Assembly (NCBI RefSeq): GCF_004354045.1
Contig: NZ_SMRT01000014.1
Location: 124,001 to 188,000, forward strand
Reading direction: 5' to 3'
Length of the DNA: 64,000 nt
Source of the DNA: Paenibacillus piri
GTDB lineage: Bacteria > Bacillota > Bacilli > Paenibacillales > NBRC-103111
Position numbers and translations under genes: made by a program
Part shown: in pieces, positions 33,214 to 42,985 of the stretch
Layout of the letters: each line of letters begins with the position of its first letter
Numbering within the stretch: the stretch's first letter is position 1
Notes under the pieces: generated by a model
Told to the model about the DNA's origin: nothing
The model's input: only the letters and a program-made list of their open reading frames with translations
Database searches by the model: none

Positions 33214-36200
33214 ATGCGTTACTTTCGAATCGCTCGCGATGCTATTTTAGTCGCGATGGCCGTATGGTTTATAGGGCTTTCGTCTTCCACGCAAGTGTCG
33301 GCGGCCGGGGGCATTGTCGTTCTCAAAGAACAGGGGACCAATCCGCTTTACGATTTTGGCATGGCAGTCGGAGCTTCCGGCGGCAACAATAAGTTTATTG
33401 CGGCCGACTTTGACGGAGATGGAGATACGGATTTAGTGAACCGGAATACGTCCAACACCGGAGTGCAGTATTGGAGAAATAATGGAGACGGTTCCTTTAC
33501 GGAACTTACCGGCTCCAGTAATCCTTTTCAAAATGTGACGTTTTCCGGAGCTTCTGCGAACTACTTTAGCGCACTTTACTTGCTTACAGTCGATTTTGAC
33601 GGAGATGGAGATATCGACGTATTTAACGGAAATCATCAAGGCTCGTCCGCTCTGTACCGAAATGATGGAGGGACCTTCACAGTTCTGCAAGGATCGGGGG
33701 TCAACCCTCTCCTTGGATTCGGAACGGCGATCGGCACAGGCGGCTTCAGGGCGATTGCAGCCGACTTTGATGGCGACGGCGATACCGATCTGGTGAACCG
33801 CAATTCGAACAGCACTGGAGTACAGTATTGGAGAAATAACGGCGACGGTACGTTTACCGAATTGACCGGTACCGCAAATCCGCTCGCCAGCGTATCTTTT
33901 GTGTCAAACAGCAGTTATTTCACGGCGCCGCTTTTAGCGGCAGGCGATTTCGACGGTGACGGGGACGTGGACATCTTCAACGGCAATCATGGCGGGACTC
34001 CGGCTATGTACCGGAATGACGGAGGGACCTTTACGGTTTTGCAAGGTGCGGGAACGAATCCTCTCCACGAATTCGGTATGGCTATTGGCACAACAACCGG
34101 CAAATTTGTTGCGGGGGATTTTGATGGAGACGGATGGGTTGATTTCGCAAACCGAAATTCCGCTAACACCGGGGTGCAGTATTGGAAAAATAATGGAGAC
34201 GGCACTTTTGCCGAGCTTACAGGGAGCAGCAATCCTTTCGCGAGCGTATCGTTTGCGGCCAATGTCAATTATTTTTTTGCCGGGTTTCTTGGGGTAGGCG
34301 ATTTCGATGGCGATGGCGATAAGGATATCTTGAATGTAAATCATGGAGGTACTCCGGCCCTTTATCAGCAAAGCGGGTCGCCGCCTAATCTTATAGAGAC
34401 GGTTCCTAACGACGATGCGGTTTCCGTTGCTTCCAGCGATCCTATTCAATTGACATTCAATGAAATGATCGCAAGCGGAGGTCCGGGGGTTATCGAGATT
34501 CGTAAATACAGCGACGATTCGCTTGTGGAATCCATCGTCGGAAATTCGGCTGAGGTCACCGGGTTCGGATCGAATGTCATTACCATCCATCATCTGGCTC
34601 CTCTGCAAAATAATACAGCTTACTACATTCTCATTAAGCCTAGAGCTTTCTTTAATTCGGAAGGACAAACGTTTCCGGGTATATCGAAAAAATCGCAGCT
34701 GAATTATACCACCCAGGGCAATTCGATCCAACAGTATCCTGTCAGGTCAGGTGCCGTACCGAGCAGCTCTTACACGCTGACGGTTAACGGGGAGAACATA
34801 TTCGTTGAGAAGTTTGGCGATGTCAGCTTCGCAAGATTTTCCTTCTCAGGGACGGCCAATTTCACGGTGACCGCGAACGAAACGGTTACATCGTTTGGTA
34901 TCAGTCCGCAAAGCTATCAAATCCAGGGAAGCAGCAGCGGAAACCATCTTTCTTTCTCCATTGATCAACCTAGAACGCTTATTGTAAGCGTAAACAATCT
35001 GGAGAAGCTGCTTTTATTCGCTGATGGACTTGAAACCGCCGTACCCGACATTGATGATCCGAACGTGATCAATTTGGCCGACTATTTACCGGCGGGCCGT
35101 GATGAAGAAGCAGCCGTCACCGGCTATTTTCAAAAAGCGATCGACGATACGTCCGCATTGAATAATGGAGCGGGGGGGACTCTGCTTGTTCCGGACGGGA
35201 AATACATGACGGCACAGCTCAAGCTAAGGAGCAACGTGCATCTTTATTTAAAAAGCGGCGCTTGGATAAAAGCGGTATCCGATTCCAGCACCGCGAATTA
35301 TCCGGCACAAAACGGTTCGGACTCTTCCTTCATTTTCATACAAAACGCAAGCCATGTGAAAATTAGTGGCAGAGGGATGATCGACGGCAACGGAATGGCG
35401 ATCAAGACCTTGAACGACAAAGAGAATATCAAGCTCTTGCGGACAGCAGATGTAACGGATCTGCAAATAGAAGACGTCTATTTCGTCGATTCGGCCAGAT
35501 GGACGATTCATCTTCTGTATGCCAAAGATGTTGTCCTGAAAAATATAAAGCTGATCAACGATTTGAGAGGCGCTCCTGATCCGGCGAATCCGAATATTCT
35601 GCTTCCGACGGTAACCAATACCGACGGGGTAGATATCGATTCATCGCAAAACGTAACTATAGACGGTGCGTTTATCTATACCGGAGACGATTCGATCTCG
35701 CCTAAAGTCACCAACTATTTGAATTTGAAAAGACCGACGTTCGGCTTGCAGATCAAGAATAACGTAATATGGTCTTTGAAAGCCGCGCTTAAGGTAGGTG
35801 ATGAAACGCTTATGGATATCGGCGATATCCGGTTCGAGAACAATGACATCGTTCATGCCGACCGATTCGTCGCACTTTGGGCAGGGGATGCAAGCCACAT
35901 TCAAAATATTGATCTGATCAATAATCGGGCCGAATTCATCGGCGGCAATTATAATGAGCGCTACTTTTATTTTCGCATCCGGTTATTGCACGGGGATTCC
36001 AAGCCGGGGTGGATCGATCAGGTCCATGTGAAGGACTTCTATGTTCTTAATAAAGCGGTTCAAGCTTCATCGATAGAAGGTTATGATTCTACCCACCTGG
36101 TCAGTAACGTCACCTTCGATAATGTCGTAATACAAGGTGCACAAGCAGGGAGCCGAACGGATGTCCCTTTGGACTTCAAAAACACATTCTACAGCAACGT

Positions 36201-38640
36201 CGTTTTCCAGCCATCCGGCACGGTATACAGCGGTACGCAGCCCCCGTCGCCGCTTCAAATTAATACGCCCGTGGACAATTCGATCACAAATAATCCTAAT
36301 CCGCAAATAAACGGTACGGCTACGGCCAATAGCACGGTGAAGGTCTATGTCGATCATGCAACGCCGGTAACCGTGACAGCGGATGCAAGCGGCAATTGGA
36401 GCTACGCTCCGATTGCCGCGCTCTCGGAAGGGCTTCACACAGTAAAGGCAACGGCCGTAGATGCTGCCGGCAACGATAGCGCGGATTCGAGCATCGTAGC
36501 ATTCACGGTAGACTTGGCAGCACCGTATAGTACCATTTTCGTCGAAGCGGAGGACATGACGCTAGTCGGTTATACGCCCGAGGTTCAATCCGTAGCTTCC
36601 GGGGGGAAAGTGATTAAAGTGTCGGGAACCGGAACGGCCACAATGCAATTTAATGGGCAGGACGGAACCTACGATCTGAAGGTGCACTATTTTGATGAAA
36701 ATGACGGTGCCGCAACGTATCGAATGTTCGTTAACGATTTGCAAGTCGATGCGTGGACGGCAAATCAAGACTTGGGCTCGGCTTCCGTTTCGGACAAATC
36801 GAGAACCAGCCGCTGGATATCGGGTATTCCGCTAAGAAAGGGGGATATCGTCAAGCTGGAGGGCACATCGAATGCCTCCGAAGCGGCAAGGGTCGATCGT
36901 CTTGAATTTAATCTCATGACCGAACCGGATCCGTCTAACCCACCTTTTCTTGACTCTGTTCGGGTAAACGGGACCATTCCCGTTCTTACCGCAGGCGGTG
37001 CGGGGTATGATTTGAACGGACTCACCGTCATCGGAAAGGATCAATTCGGCAGCTCTTATGACCTGGCCGGTCTGCCTAAATCATGGACGGTAAAAACAGG
37101 AACCGGGTTTTCCTCGGTGAACGGTACAATCTTGAATCCGCTCAGCGCAGGATCAGGTACAGTTACACTCACCGTCTACGGCAAGGAGAGCAACTCGGTC
37201 GCTTTTACGGTACAGGCAGCCACAAGCGGCGAGCCCAGAGTGTTGCTTGTGGACAAGCGAGGAATTACGAGCGGAGCGTATACATCTATTGCCGCAGCCG
37301 TCGCCAGTTCTCCGGCACTCAAACCGGGAGACATCATCTCACTGGTACCGGGGAGCGGTCCATATCATGAAACGGTCAAAATACACGTGTCCGGCGTTCC
37401 CGGCAATCCTATTATATTTGAAGGGAATGGCGAGTTGATTAGCGGATTCATTCCGTTTCAGTTCACCCAAGAGGCGAACGGGCAATGGACATATACGCTG
37501 CCGGCTCCCATAGCCAATACGCTTCCGGACGGCAAATCCGGCACGTTCCGTCATCTGGTAGCGTATAATGGCCAGCGGCTTTTATTAGACCAACCATCGG
37601 GACAAAATACCGGGATATTTACAAGCGACTATGCGGTATTGTCTTCGGACGGCAGCAAGCTGATTTTGAACCCGGATAAAGCCTCGCCGACTTCAGGCTG
37701 GGAAATATCCACATTATCGAACGGTATCGAAATCGTCACTCCCGATTCTTATCAGACGTATCGCAATCTGCGGGTCACTGGGGTACAAAACGACGGTTTT
37801 AATATTCACGGTACCGGAACGGGGCTTGTGTTCGAGAACATCGAAGCTTTCAACAATTTCGATGAAGGGTTCTCTTCTCATGACAGTACAAATTCCACGA
37901 TTGAGGGCGGAGCTTTTTGGGGGAATGAGAACGGGATTTATAACCAGTCGAGAGACACTGTTACGTTTAAGGCGAATAATGTAAAAGTCTACAATAACAT
38001 CGGTTACGGAGTGGCGACACAGATGGGAACCAACTCATTTTCCAACGTTCAAGTCTGGGATAACGGCATCTCCAACCTTCGAGTAGGCGGCAGAGTCTTT
38101 ATGTCTAATGTTGTGACCTACGACAGCAGATGGTCGCAGCGCCCTTGGGTAGGATTTCAGGAATCACAGAACTATAAATATAATCAGGAAATTAAGCCCT
38201 ATGCTTATTCCGAATATGTAAAGGCGGATTACCCAATCACGAAAACCGGGACGGCACCGACCGTGTTGCCCGCTTCCCAACTGCCTCCATTTAAGGGTGC
38301 GTTCGATGATTGGCGGCATATCTATTTCTCCGCTGCTGACCTAAGCAATCCGGCCATCAGCGGACCTGAAGCCGACCCGGATGGAGACGGGTTAAGTAAT
38401 TATGATGAATATATGGCAGGACTCAACCCGAAAATACATGACAATATAGCTGCTACAACTGCGCCAGCCGCGCCGATCATCATGGAGCCGGCAGACAATT
38501 CTGTGATAACCGATCCGAAACCGACTTTCAGGGGAACCGCCGAAGTGGGCAGTACGGTGACGGTACGTGTACGGCGCCCGAGCAGGGATCACGACGGCGA
38601 ATGGAAGCGGCAACTGGAGTTACATCGGCGGAGGCGATGA
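33214..38640 (+). CDS. giant secreted FG-GAP / GH28-like / beta-helix protein
   Basis: 1808 residues as read. A signal peptide (to about 31, ending VSAAG) is followed by three near-identical ~118-residue VCBS/FG-GAP units (about 38-385, DFDGDGDTDL-type calcium loops) and a Big_5-like Ig domain (about 390-510). A GH28-like beta-helix follows (about 610-960) with NTDGVDIDSSQNV (about 802) and YTGDDSISPK (about 823), the polygalacturonase catalytic motifs. Then come an Ig-like domain (1010-1100), a CBM-like domain (1108-1240) and a second right-handed beta-helix (1340-1700). A thrombospondin-3/dockerin-like DPDGDGLSNYDEYM (about 1722) precedes the start of a last Ig domain. Probably a cell-surface or secreted pectin- or uronate-polysaccharide-degrading enzyme serving the adjacent importer. 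The C-terminal ~20 residues are out of frame. Confidence 0.8.
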   Translation: MRYFRIARDAILVAMAVWFIGLSSSTQVSAAGGIVVLKEQGTNPLYDFGMAVGASGGNNKFIAADFDGDGDTDLVNRNTSNTGVQYWRNNGDGSFTELTGSSNPFQNVTFSGASANYFSALYLLTVDFDGDGDIDVFNGNHQGSSALYRNDGGTFTVLQGSGVNPLLGFGTAIGTGGFRAIAADFDGDGDTDLVNRNSNSTGVQYWRNNGDGTFTELTGTANPLASVSFVSNSSYFTAPLLAAGDFDGDGDVDIFNGNHGGTPAMYRNDGGTFTVLQGAGTNPLHEFGMAIGTTTGKFVAGDFDGDGWVDFANRNSANTGVQYWKNNGDGTFAELTGSSNPFASVSFAANVNYFFAGFLGVGDFDGDGDKDILNVNHGGTPALYQQSGSPPNLIETVPNDDAVSVASSDPIQLTFNEMIASGGPGVIEIRKYSDDSLVESIVGNSAEVTGFGSNVITIHHLAPLQNNTAYYILIKPRAFFNSEGQTFPGISKKSQLNYTTQGNSIQQYPVRSGAVPSSSYTLTVNGENIFVEKFGDVSFARFSFSGTANFTVTANETVTSFGISPQSYQIQGSSSGNHLSFSIDQPRTLIVSVNNLEKLLLFADGLETAVPDIDDPNVINLADYLPAGRDEEAAVTGYFQKAIDDTSALNNGAGGTLLVPDGKYMTAQLKLRSNVHLYLKSGAWIKAVSDSSTANYPAQNGSDSSFIFIQNASHVKISGRGMIDGNGMAIKTLNDKENIKLLRTADVTDLQIEDVYFVDSARWTIHLLYAKDVVLKNIKLINDLRGAPDPANPNILLPTVTNTDGVDIDSSQNVTIDGAFIYTGDDSISPKVTNYLNLKRPTFGLQIKNNVIWSLKAALKVGDETLMDIGDIRFENNDIVHADRFVALWAGDASHIQNIDLINNRAEFIGGNYNERYFYFRIRLLHGDSKPGWIDQVHVKDFYVLNKAVQASSIEGYDSTHLVSNVTFDNVVIQGAQAGSRTDVPLDFKNTFYSNVVFQPSGTVYSGTQPPSPLQINTPVDNSITNNPNPQINGTATANSTVKVYVDHATPVTVTADASGNWSYAPIAALSEGLHTVKATAVDAAGNDSADSSIVAFTVDLAAPYSTIFVEAEDMTLVGYTPEVQSVASGGKVIKVSGTGTATMQFNGQDGTYDLKVHYFDENDGAATYRMFVNDLQVDAWTANQDLGSASVSDKSRTSRWISGIPLRKGDIVKLEGTSNASEAARVDRLEFNLMTEPDPSNPPFLDSVRVNGTIPVLTAGGAGYDLNGLTVIGKDQFGSSYDLAGLPKSWTVKTGTGFSSVNGTILNPLSAGSGTVTLTVYGKESNSVAFTVQAATSGEPRVLLVDKRGITSGAYTSIAAAVASSPALKPGDIISLVPGSGPYHETVKIHVSGVPGNPIIFEGNGELISGFIPFQFTQEANGQWTYTLPAPIANTLPDGKSGTFRHLVAYNGQRLLLDQPSGQNTGIFTSDYAVLSSDGSKLILNPDKASPTSGWEISTLSNGIEIVTPDSYQTYRNLRVTGVQNDGFNIHGTGTGLVFENIEAFNNFDEGFSSHDSTNSTIEGGAFWGNENGIYNQSRDTVTFKANNVKVYNNIGYGVATQMGTNSFSNVQVWDNGISNLRVGGRVFMSNVVTYDSRWSQRPWVGFQESQNYKYNQEIKPYAYSEYVKADYPITKTGTAPTVLPASQLPPFKGAFDDWRHIYFSAADLSNPAISGPEADPDGDGLSNYDEYMAGLNPKIHDNIAATTAPAAPIIMEPADNSVITDPKPTFRGTAEVGSTVTVRVRRPSRDHDGEWKRQLELHRRRR

Positions 38641-38858
38641 GCGAAGGCTTCCAAACTGTATATGCTACAGCGGACGGATGCCGTGGGCAACAGGAGTAGC
38701 AGCTCCGTTATCATTCATTTTACGTAAGCTCGGCTTCTGCCAATTATGCAGCCATCCAGGGACCGGCTTCCGTCCAAGCGGGTCAACCGCTGGATATGAC
38801 CTTCGGCACGCTTAATGTCACATCCAGCGTATACGCCAAAAAAGTCACCGCCCAATAA
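38570..38858 (+). pseudogene. frameshifted 3' tail of the giant surface protein
   Basis: After 38567 the Ig-like continuation is found in other frames: ARAGITTANGSGNWSYIGGG in one, then MSEGFQTVYATAD in another, and finally SSASANYAAIQGPASVQ through to TAQ and a TAA at 38856-38858, which resembles the start of a cohesin-like domain. At least two frameshifts and one in-frame stop separate these pieces. The original protein therefore ended at or beyond 38858. Confidence 0.7.
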
Positions 38859-39005
38859 GATCTGTCGCAACTCCAATATATCGGAGCGGATTCATCATCT
38901 TGGCGAGCAAGATGGTTTTGGAGTAAGGCCATTCGTCGAAGAGTAGTTGCTGCATTCCTTTAAGGTGCAAATTAAGTAGAAATTGAGAAAATACAAGTGA
39001 GGGAA

Positions 39006-39030
39006 GAAGCCACTTAGATGGCTTCTTTTT
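39006..39030 (+). terminator. rho-independent terminator
   Basis: GAAGCCA (39006-39012) / TGGCTTC (39019-39025) followed by TTTTT. It ends transcription past the decayed tail of the giant gene. Between here and 39413 I see only AT-rich sequence without a gene. Confidence 0.85.
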
Positions 39031-39413
39031 AATAAGTATGCCGCTAGTCGTGAAAATACTATATGGGGCGTGTCTTCGGAGTTGGAACAGCTGAAACGGA
39101 TGGTAATCGATCCTTTGGTTTTGGCCGGAAAATGACATTGATTCGGCCTACATATTTAGAACATGAGGTGGGATCCACCGTTAAGACACTGTTTTTAAAC
39201 CGCTAACTCATCTTATTCGAAGACCGGGAAAAGCATATTAGACGTGCCAAAACAGCATGCTTCAAATGTGTATCTATGTGATTCTTTTGGCTTATTTTCT
39301 TTGATAATATGAATGATTTTTTTTTGCGTTCCTATCTTTGATTAGGTAAATATATTCTAATCGGTTAATAATCATAGAACTTACGACATAATTATTAAAA
39401 TTATTACAAAATA

Positions 39414-39442
39414 TTGCAGGGAATTAGTTCCTTTTGTATAAT
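39414..39442 (+). promoter_or_regulatory. promoter of the riboswitch transcript
   Basis: TTGCAG (39414-39419), 17-base spacer, TATAAT (39437-39442), about 40 bases ahead of the riboswitch platform. The -35 is weak and the -10 perfect. Confidence 0.6.
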
Positions 39443-39481
39443 TAATTATCTGGTTCAAAAGTTTTATTTTTCTATTACTAA

Positions 39482-39630
39482 CCACCGAAACAGTATAAAG
39501 GCAAACCTAGTCGAAAGATAGGGACGCAAAGCCACGGGCCTAAGCCGTCGGAAATGCAAGGAACATATAATGTTCCAACCGCATTTTTGAGCGGATGGCA
39601 GCCGGGTTGCCGAAAATCGGTGGTTTTTTT
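39482..39630 (+). promoter_or_regulatory. cyclic di-GMP-I (GEMM) riboswitch with expression platform
   Basis: The aptamer core spans about 39497-39613. P1 pairs GGCAA (39500-39504) with TTGCC (39607-39611). The invariant GTCGAAAGATAGGGACGCAAAGCC, split over 39510-39533, carries the GNRA loop and ligand pocket, followed by GGGCCTAAGCC. A P3 arm contains GGAACATATAATGTTCC, and the closing GGCAGCCGGGTTGCC contains the tetraloop-receptor side. Directly after it lies CCGA-AAA-TCGG followed by TGG and a T-run (39624-39630). CCACCGA (39482-39488) can alternatively pair with TCGGTGG (39617-39623). Transcription termination control by c-di-GMP is likely; the sign (ON or OFF) cannot be settled by eye. 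It heads the decayed surface/toxin locus. Confidence 0.94.
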
Positions 39631-39732
39631 GTTGTTCGGAATGGAAAAATAAGGGATTCGTGTTAAAGGCTTGAATGGAAAAGTCGGCAACGGCTGAAAA
39701 AAAGATGTATGAAATAATATGGAGGGAAATCA

Positions 39733-40411
39733 ATGGTAATTTGTAAAAGAATGATTTCCACGGGATAGCGAGCGAGCATGGACCGGGTGATTGGGTAGCC
39801 ATTTTATCGTTATCAACGCTGCCGGACCCTCCTGAGCACCTGATGGACTTGAAGCTTTCGCAACTAACAGCACAATAGAGTTTCGTTGGCAAAAAGCTGA
39901 CGGCTCCGATGGATACGATATTGAATTGGATGGGCAAAAAATCGATGCAGGGCTGAATACCAACTATCTCCACTCGCGTTTGGTACCGAGGACAACGCAT
40001 ACGTACAGGGTTAGAGCCAAAAATGTTACAGGCGTCACAGCATGGAGCCCTTCGATTACTAAGAGTACAACCAGTCCCACCTATTGGATAAATGGCAAAA
40101 TAGGTCAAGAGTTTAATCTGAAATTGCTGGCTTCAAATGTACTGGACTTCAACGAATCCGATTTCGTCGTCACATACAATCCGGATCAGCTTGAGGTCGT
40201 GGATTTGTATAATTTTACTCCTGGACTTGACACAAATGAATCAGGCAAAATAGCAGGCTCTAATTTGGAGGTGAGGTACATTGCCGGGAAAATCATTTTC
40301 AAAGTTAAACAAAATATAGTTCCGGGAACATCATGGTCCGGGGAAGTGACCACCCTTATTTTCAAGTCGAAAATCGATGGACAAGCTTCTATTGACGTTG
40401 TGGTGGAATAA
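39733..40411 (+). pseudogene. broken FN3 / cohesin-like surface protein under the riboswitch
   Basis: A ribosome-binding site (GGAGGG, 39721-39726) and ATG 39733 open an 11-codon frame that stops at 39766. The sequence downstream shows fragments of a surface protein: NDFHGIASEHGPG in another frame, then an FN3-like domain (EFRWQKADGSDGYDIEL onward, 39890-40060). A cohesin-like domain runs to the stop at 40411 (FVVTYNPDQLEVVDLYNF, GEVTTLIFKSK). The FN3 and cohesin parts are in one frame of about 170 codons. The true start and signal peptide are lost, so this is a decayed gene whose product would have been a c-di-GMP-controlled surface protein. Confidence 0.7.
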
Positions 40412-40435
40412 GAGAACTGATTCCGGAGTGACTGC

Positions 40436-41361
40436 ATGACTAAGTTTTTCAAGAAATTTAATAAACAAATTGCCATATTGCTGGGCATAGCTCTAGTGAC
40501 CTAATTATTCATTTTATTTCCTGTTTGGAAAAAAGAATCTCAAGAAATTCGTTCCGACTCAAATCCGAGCGAGGACATAAAGATTGCCGCGGATATTTCC
40601 AATATGACGGGTATCGGATCGGATGAGATTATGAGACTTAAGGCCCCAGGGAAGTCTTGGAATGAAATGCTCGAATTGCTGAAATCGAAGAGCGGCGGAC
40701 AATCAGACGATAAAAATCCGGAGTTGGTGACGACGAGATCAAGGAATTACTGGAGCAAGGCTTTACCAATCAGGAGATTTTGGAGGCCCGGTTGGCCGCT
40801 GACAGATTGCAATTTCAAATAAAAGAGATCGCCGAGGAGTCGCCGATGGAGCGAATTGAAAAGCCTGTGGTCGAATTTACTGCCACAAATAACAAGAAAG
40901 AGGATAGAAAAGCGGAATACCGTAAAATATTCGAAGCTTTCGACATGAAGACGGCGGTCACGTTAATGCTGAAACTAAATAAAGAATTTGGCGGCCATGA
41001 GGCAGTGCTGAACGAATACTTGCTTTCCCTGCAGTTTGGCATAGAAATGGAAAAATATGTAAGCAATAAAGCTGAGTACGAGAGACAAAAAGAAATAAAG
41101 AGCAAAACCATCCTACCAAGCAGCTTCATTACTTTAGCTATATTGGAGCAAGATTTATTAAATAAAATCAACAAGGAAAATTCATCGGGGAAGGTAAGCT
41201 TCTCCGATAACCAACGGACGATGGTACAAGGTCCTCCAACGAAAGAAAGCATGTCGCCACTGCCGGACGTCCCAAAGCCAAACGTTATCGATGTGAAGTC
41301 CAAAAATCCGGTGGATGAGATTTTAAGCGAAATCCGCAACATGGATCCTAATAAACCTTAA
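40436..41361 (+). pseudogene. membrane-anchored protein of unknown function, nonsense plus frameshift
   Basis: ATG 40436 begins a single membrane segment (KQIAILLGIALVT) but meets an in-frame TAA at 40502, after which the same frame continues (LFILFPVWKKESQ...DEIMRLKAPGKSWNEMLELLK). Near 40725 the coding frame shifts, and the protein goes on as DDEIKELLEQGFTNQEILEARLAADRLQF to the stop at 41361. Together they would give about 305 residues, with a repeated 'xDEIxxLxxxGxxxxEIL' motif in the middle. I do not know the family. It follows the riboswitch-controlled gene and precedes the toxin tip, so it probably belonged to the same operon. Confidence 0.7.
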
Positions 41362-41363
41362 GA

Positions 41364-41579
41364 GGAGCGGTATGATGTCAAGCCCCTAAGCTACCTGAAA
41401 AATGGGTGGATGAAAATGGCGTGGCTAGAATTACAATTAAGGGAGGCAGTGATAGAGCGCCAGGAAGTACTGATCCTCATGTTGAAATTAAGGATGCATC
41501 AGATCAAAGAGTAGACCCTTTCGGAAGCCCAGTAACAAGGAAGAGCGCGGGAAATCATACCCCTATTGAACTTAAGTAA
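41364..41579 (+). pseudogene. toxin gene reduced to start codon plus C-terminal tip
   Basis: GAGGAGCGG and tandem ATGs (41372, 41375) look like a genuine translation start, but the frame ends after five codons. In another frame 41376-41579 encodes LPEKWVDENGVARITIKGGSDRAPGS..HVEIKD..QRVDPFGSPVTRKS.GNHTPIELK. This resembles the C-terminal toxin tip of RHS/YD-repeat polymorphic toxins (the form I associate with bacterial toxin type 24). The long delivery body is missing. An apparently intact immunity gene follows 12 bases later. Confidence 0.6.
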
Positions 41580-41591
41580 GGATAGGTGAAG

Positions 41592-42050
41592 ATGAAAATT
41601 GAATGGTTTTTATTTGAACACAGTTATCTATTGGGAATAGAGTTTAATCCAATCGGTTGCTCACTAACATTAATAATTGATGCAAAGATCACATTTGAGC
41701 ATCCACAATCAACAGAGATGAGCAATACGGAAGAAAACTATGAAAAAATTGCTATTCTTTTTGAAGGTGTACAGTATTTAAGAATGATTAATAGTTTGCA
41801 ATTGCTTTCAAACCCTAATGAAGACTTTGGTAGTATCGAGCAACTTAAGTTAAAGAGTCCAGATTCAATAAGCCAAGGCTTATCGATTTCGGAGAATGAA
41901 AATAGAAGAGTGCTATCTCTTGAATTGTCTAAAGCTAACGTAGCTACAGTATTTTCTATTTCTAAAAATTTGTCTTTTATCAATTTTGTCTCAGAGATGA
42001 TTTCATTTGAACTTGGTTTTGAGAGGTACTCTATTGTTGTAAGTGAATAA
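41592..42050 (+). CDS. probable immunity protein 1
   Basis: 152 residues from ATG 41592 (in-frame GTG six bases upstream). Small, acidic, soluble protein (FLFEHSYLLGIEFNPIG; ENYEKIAILFEGVQYLRMI) with no domain that I can name. It starts 12 bases after a toxin tip and is followed by a terminator, the classical arrangement of immunity genes in polymorphic toxin loci. The open frame is intact, unlike everything upstream of it. AT-rich compared with the core genes of the window. Confidence 0.65.
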   Translation: MKIEWFLFEHSYLLGIEFNPIGCSLTLIIDAKITFEHPQSTEMSNTEENYEKIAILFEGVQYLRMINSLQLLSNPNEDFGSIEQLKLKSPDSISQGLSISENENRRVLSLELSKANVATVFSISKNLSFINFVSEMISFELGFERYSIVVSE

Positions 42051-42080
42051 AGAAAAAAAGTATAACTAGAACTCCATGAA

Positions 42081-42112
42081 CCTGATTGCCCGATAGTGCC
42101 ATCAGGTTTTTT
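42081..42112 (+). terminator. terminator after immunity gene 1
   Basis: CCTGAT (42081-42086) / ATCAGG (42101-42106), then TTTTTT. It lies at the very start of the next open frame, which shows that that frame has no native 5' end. Confidence 0.8.
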
Positions 42113-42971
42113 CTTTGAATGGGCTACCCAGAACGAAAGAAAAGATAGGGTAAAGATCGCCTCGTACAAATCCTCACTTACAGGAGCGGTACGAGGATCA
42201 AGTGGTGTTATGTCCGGGTTGAGTGGTCCAACTCCTAACCCTTATACAGACCCTAAATCGCCAACTTCAGCTGCCACTATGAAAGCAATTAAGTCAGGTT
42301 CAGACTTGCCATTAGAGAGTTATTACTATAAACGAATGGATTCTGAACAGCAAGAGCTGGCAGAGATGGAGGCCTCAAGAAAAATACAGTTACCAGAGGA
42401 GCAGAAGGTCTATGTAGGAGAGCATCCGATCAAACAACAAGGTGCCGATGTTATTTCGCAACCTGCTATCAATAAGGAACCAGTGCATATAGGAGAGCAG
42501 CCCAATATTGAGGAAAAACCATACATTAGTGGGCAGCCTATTAATGAGGAAAAGCCTAATATAACTGAACAGCCGCTTCAAGAACGAGGACCAACAATTT
42601 TAAAGGCCGAGGGTGCAGGTGAAATAGGATGGAGTATGGTAAAAGGTGGAGGAACGATAGGCGGTCGACAATACTCCGAGCATGCATTAGAAAGAATGGC
42701 TCCGAACACTCTTGAGGTAAGGGCAGAACTAACAACGAGAGCGTATGAAAAGGCCGCTGAAAAAGGATTTCAACAGGGAACCAAAGAGCATGCTGAATTT
42801 GTAACAAAATATGTTGACCCACGTGGAATTACTCCATCTGAAGTCGAGGATGCTATTAAAAATACACATGCTCAAGCAGGAAGGTATGATGGAACCTTTA
42901 TGCACCAAAATGATAATGTAACAGTAATAACTAGTGCTAATGGGAGTGTTATAACAGTCATACCAAAATAA
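42096..42971 (+). pseudogene. orphan polymorphic-toxin C-terminal fragment 2
   Basis: Open frame of 291 codons whose first codons lie inside the preceding terminator, so it is a displaced 3' fragment without its own start. After EWATQNE come a low-complexity region of degenerate GEQP/GQP..EEKP repeats (about residues 105-165) and a compact C-terminal domain (about 180-291). This domain reads YSEHALERMAPNT, YVDPRGITPSEVEDAIKN and NVTVITSANGSVITVIPK, a pattern I associate with small DUF4258-like RNase toxin domains. Its cognate immunity gene appears to follow at once. Confidence 0.62.
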
Positions 42972-42985
42972 AGGGGGAAGCTAAA

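Noticed and set aside
39464..40108. 214-codon minus-strand frame across the riboswitch
   Set aside because: The plus strand carries a riboswitch with every conserved position, so the open frame is fortuitous.
40186..40488. 100-codon minus-strand frame over the cohesin-like remnant
   Set aside because: Shadow of a recognisable cohesin-like sequence on the plus strand.
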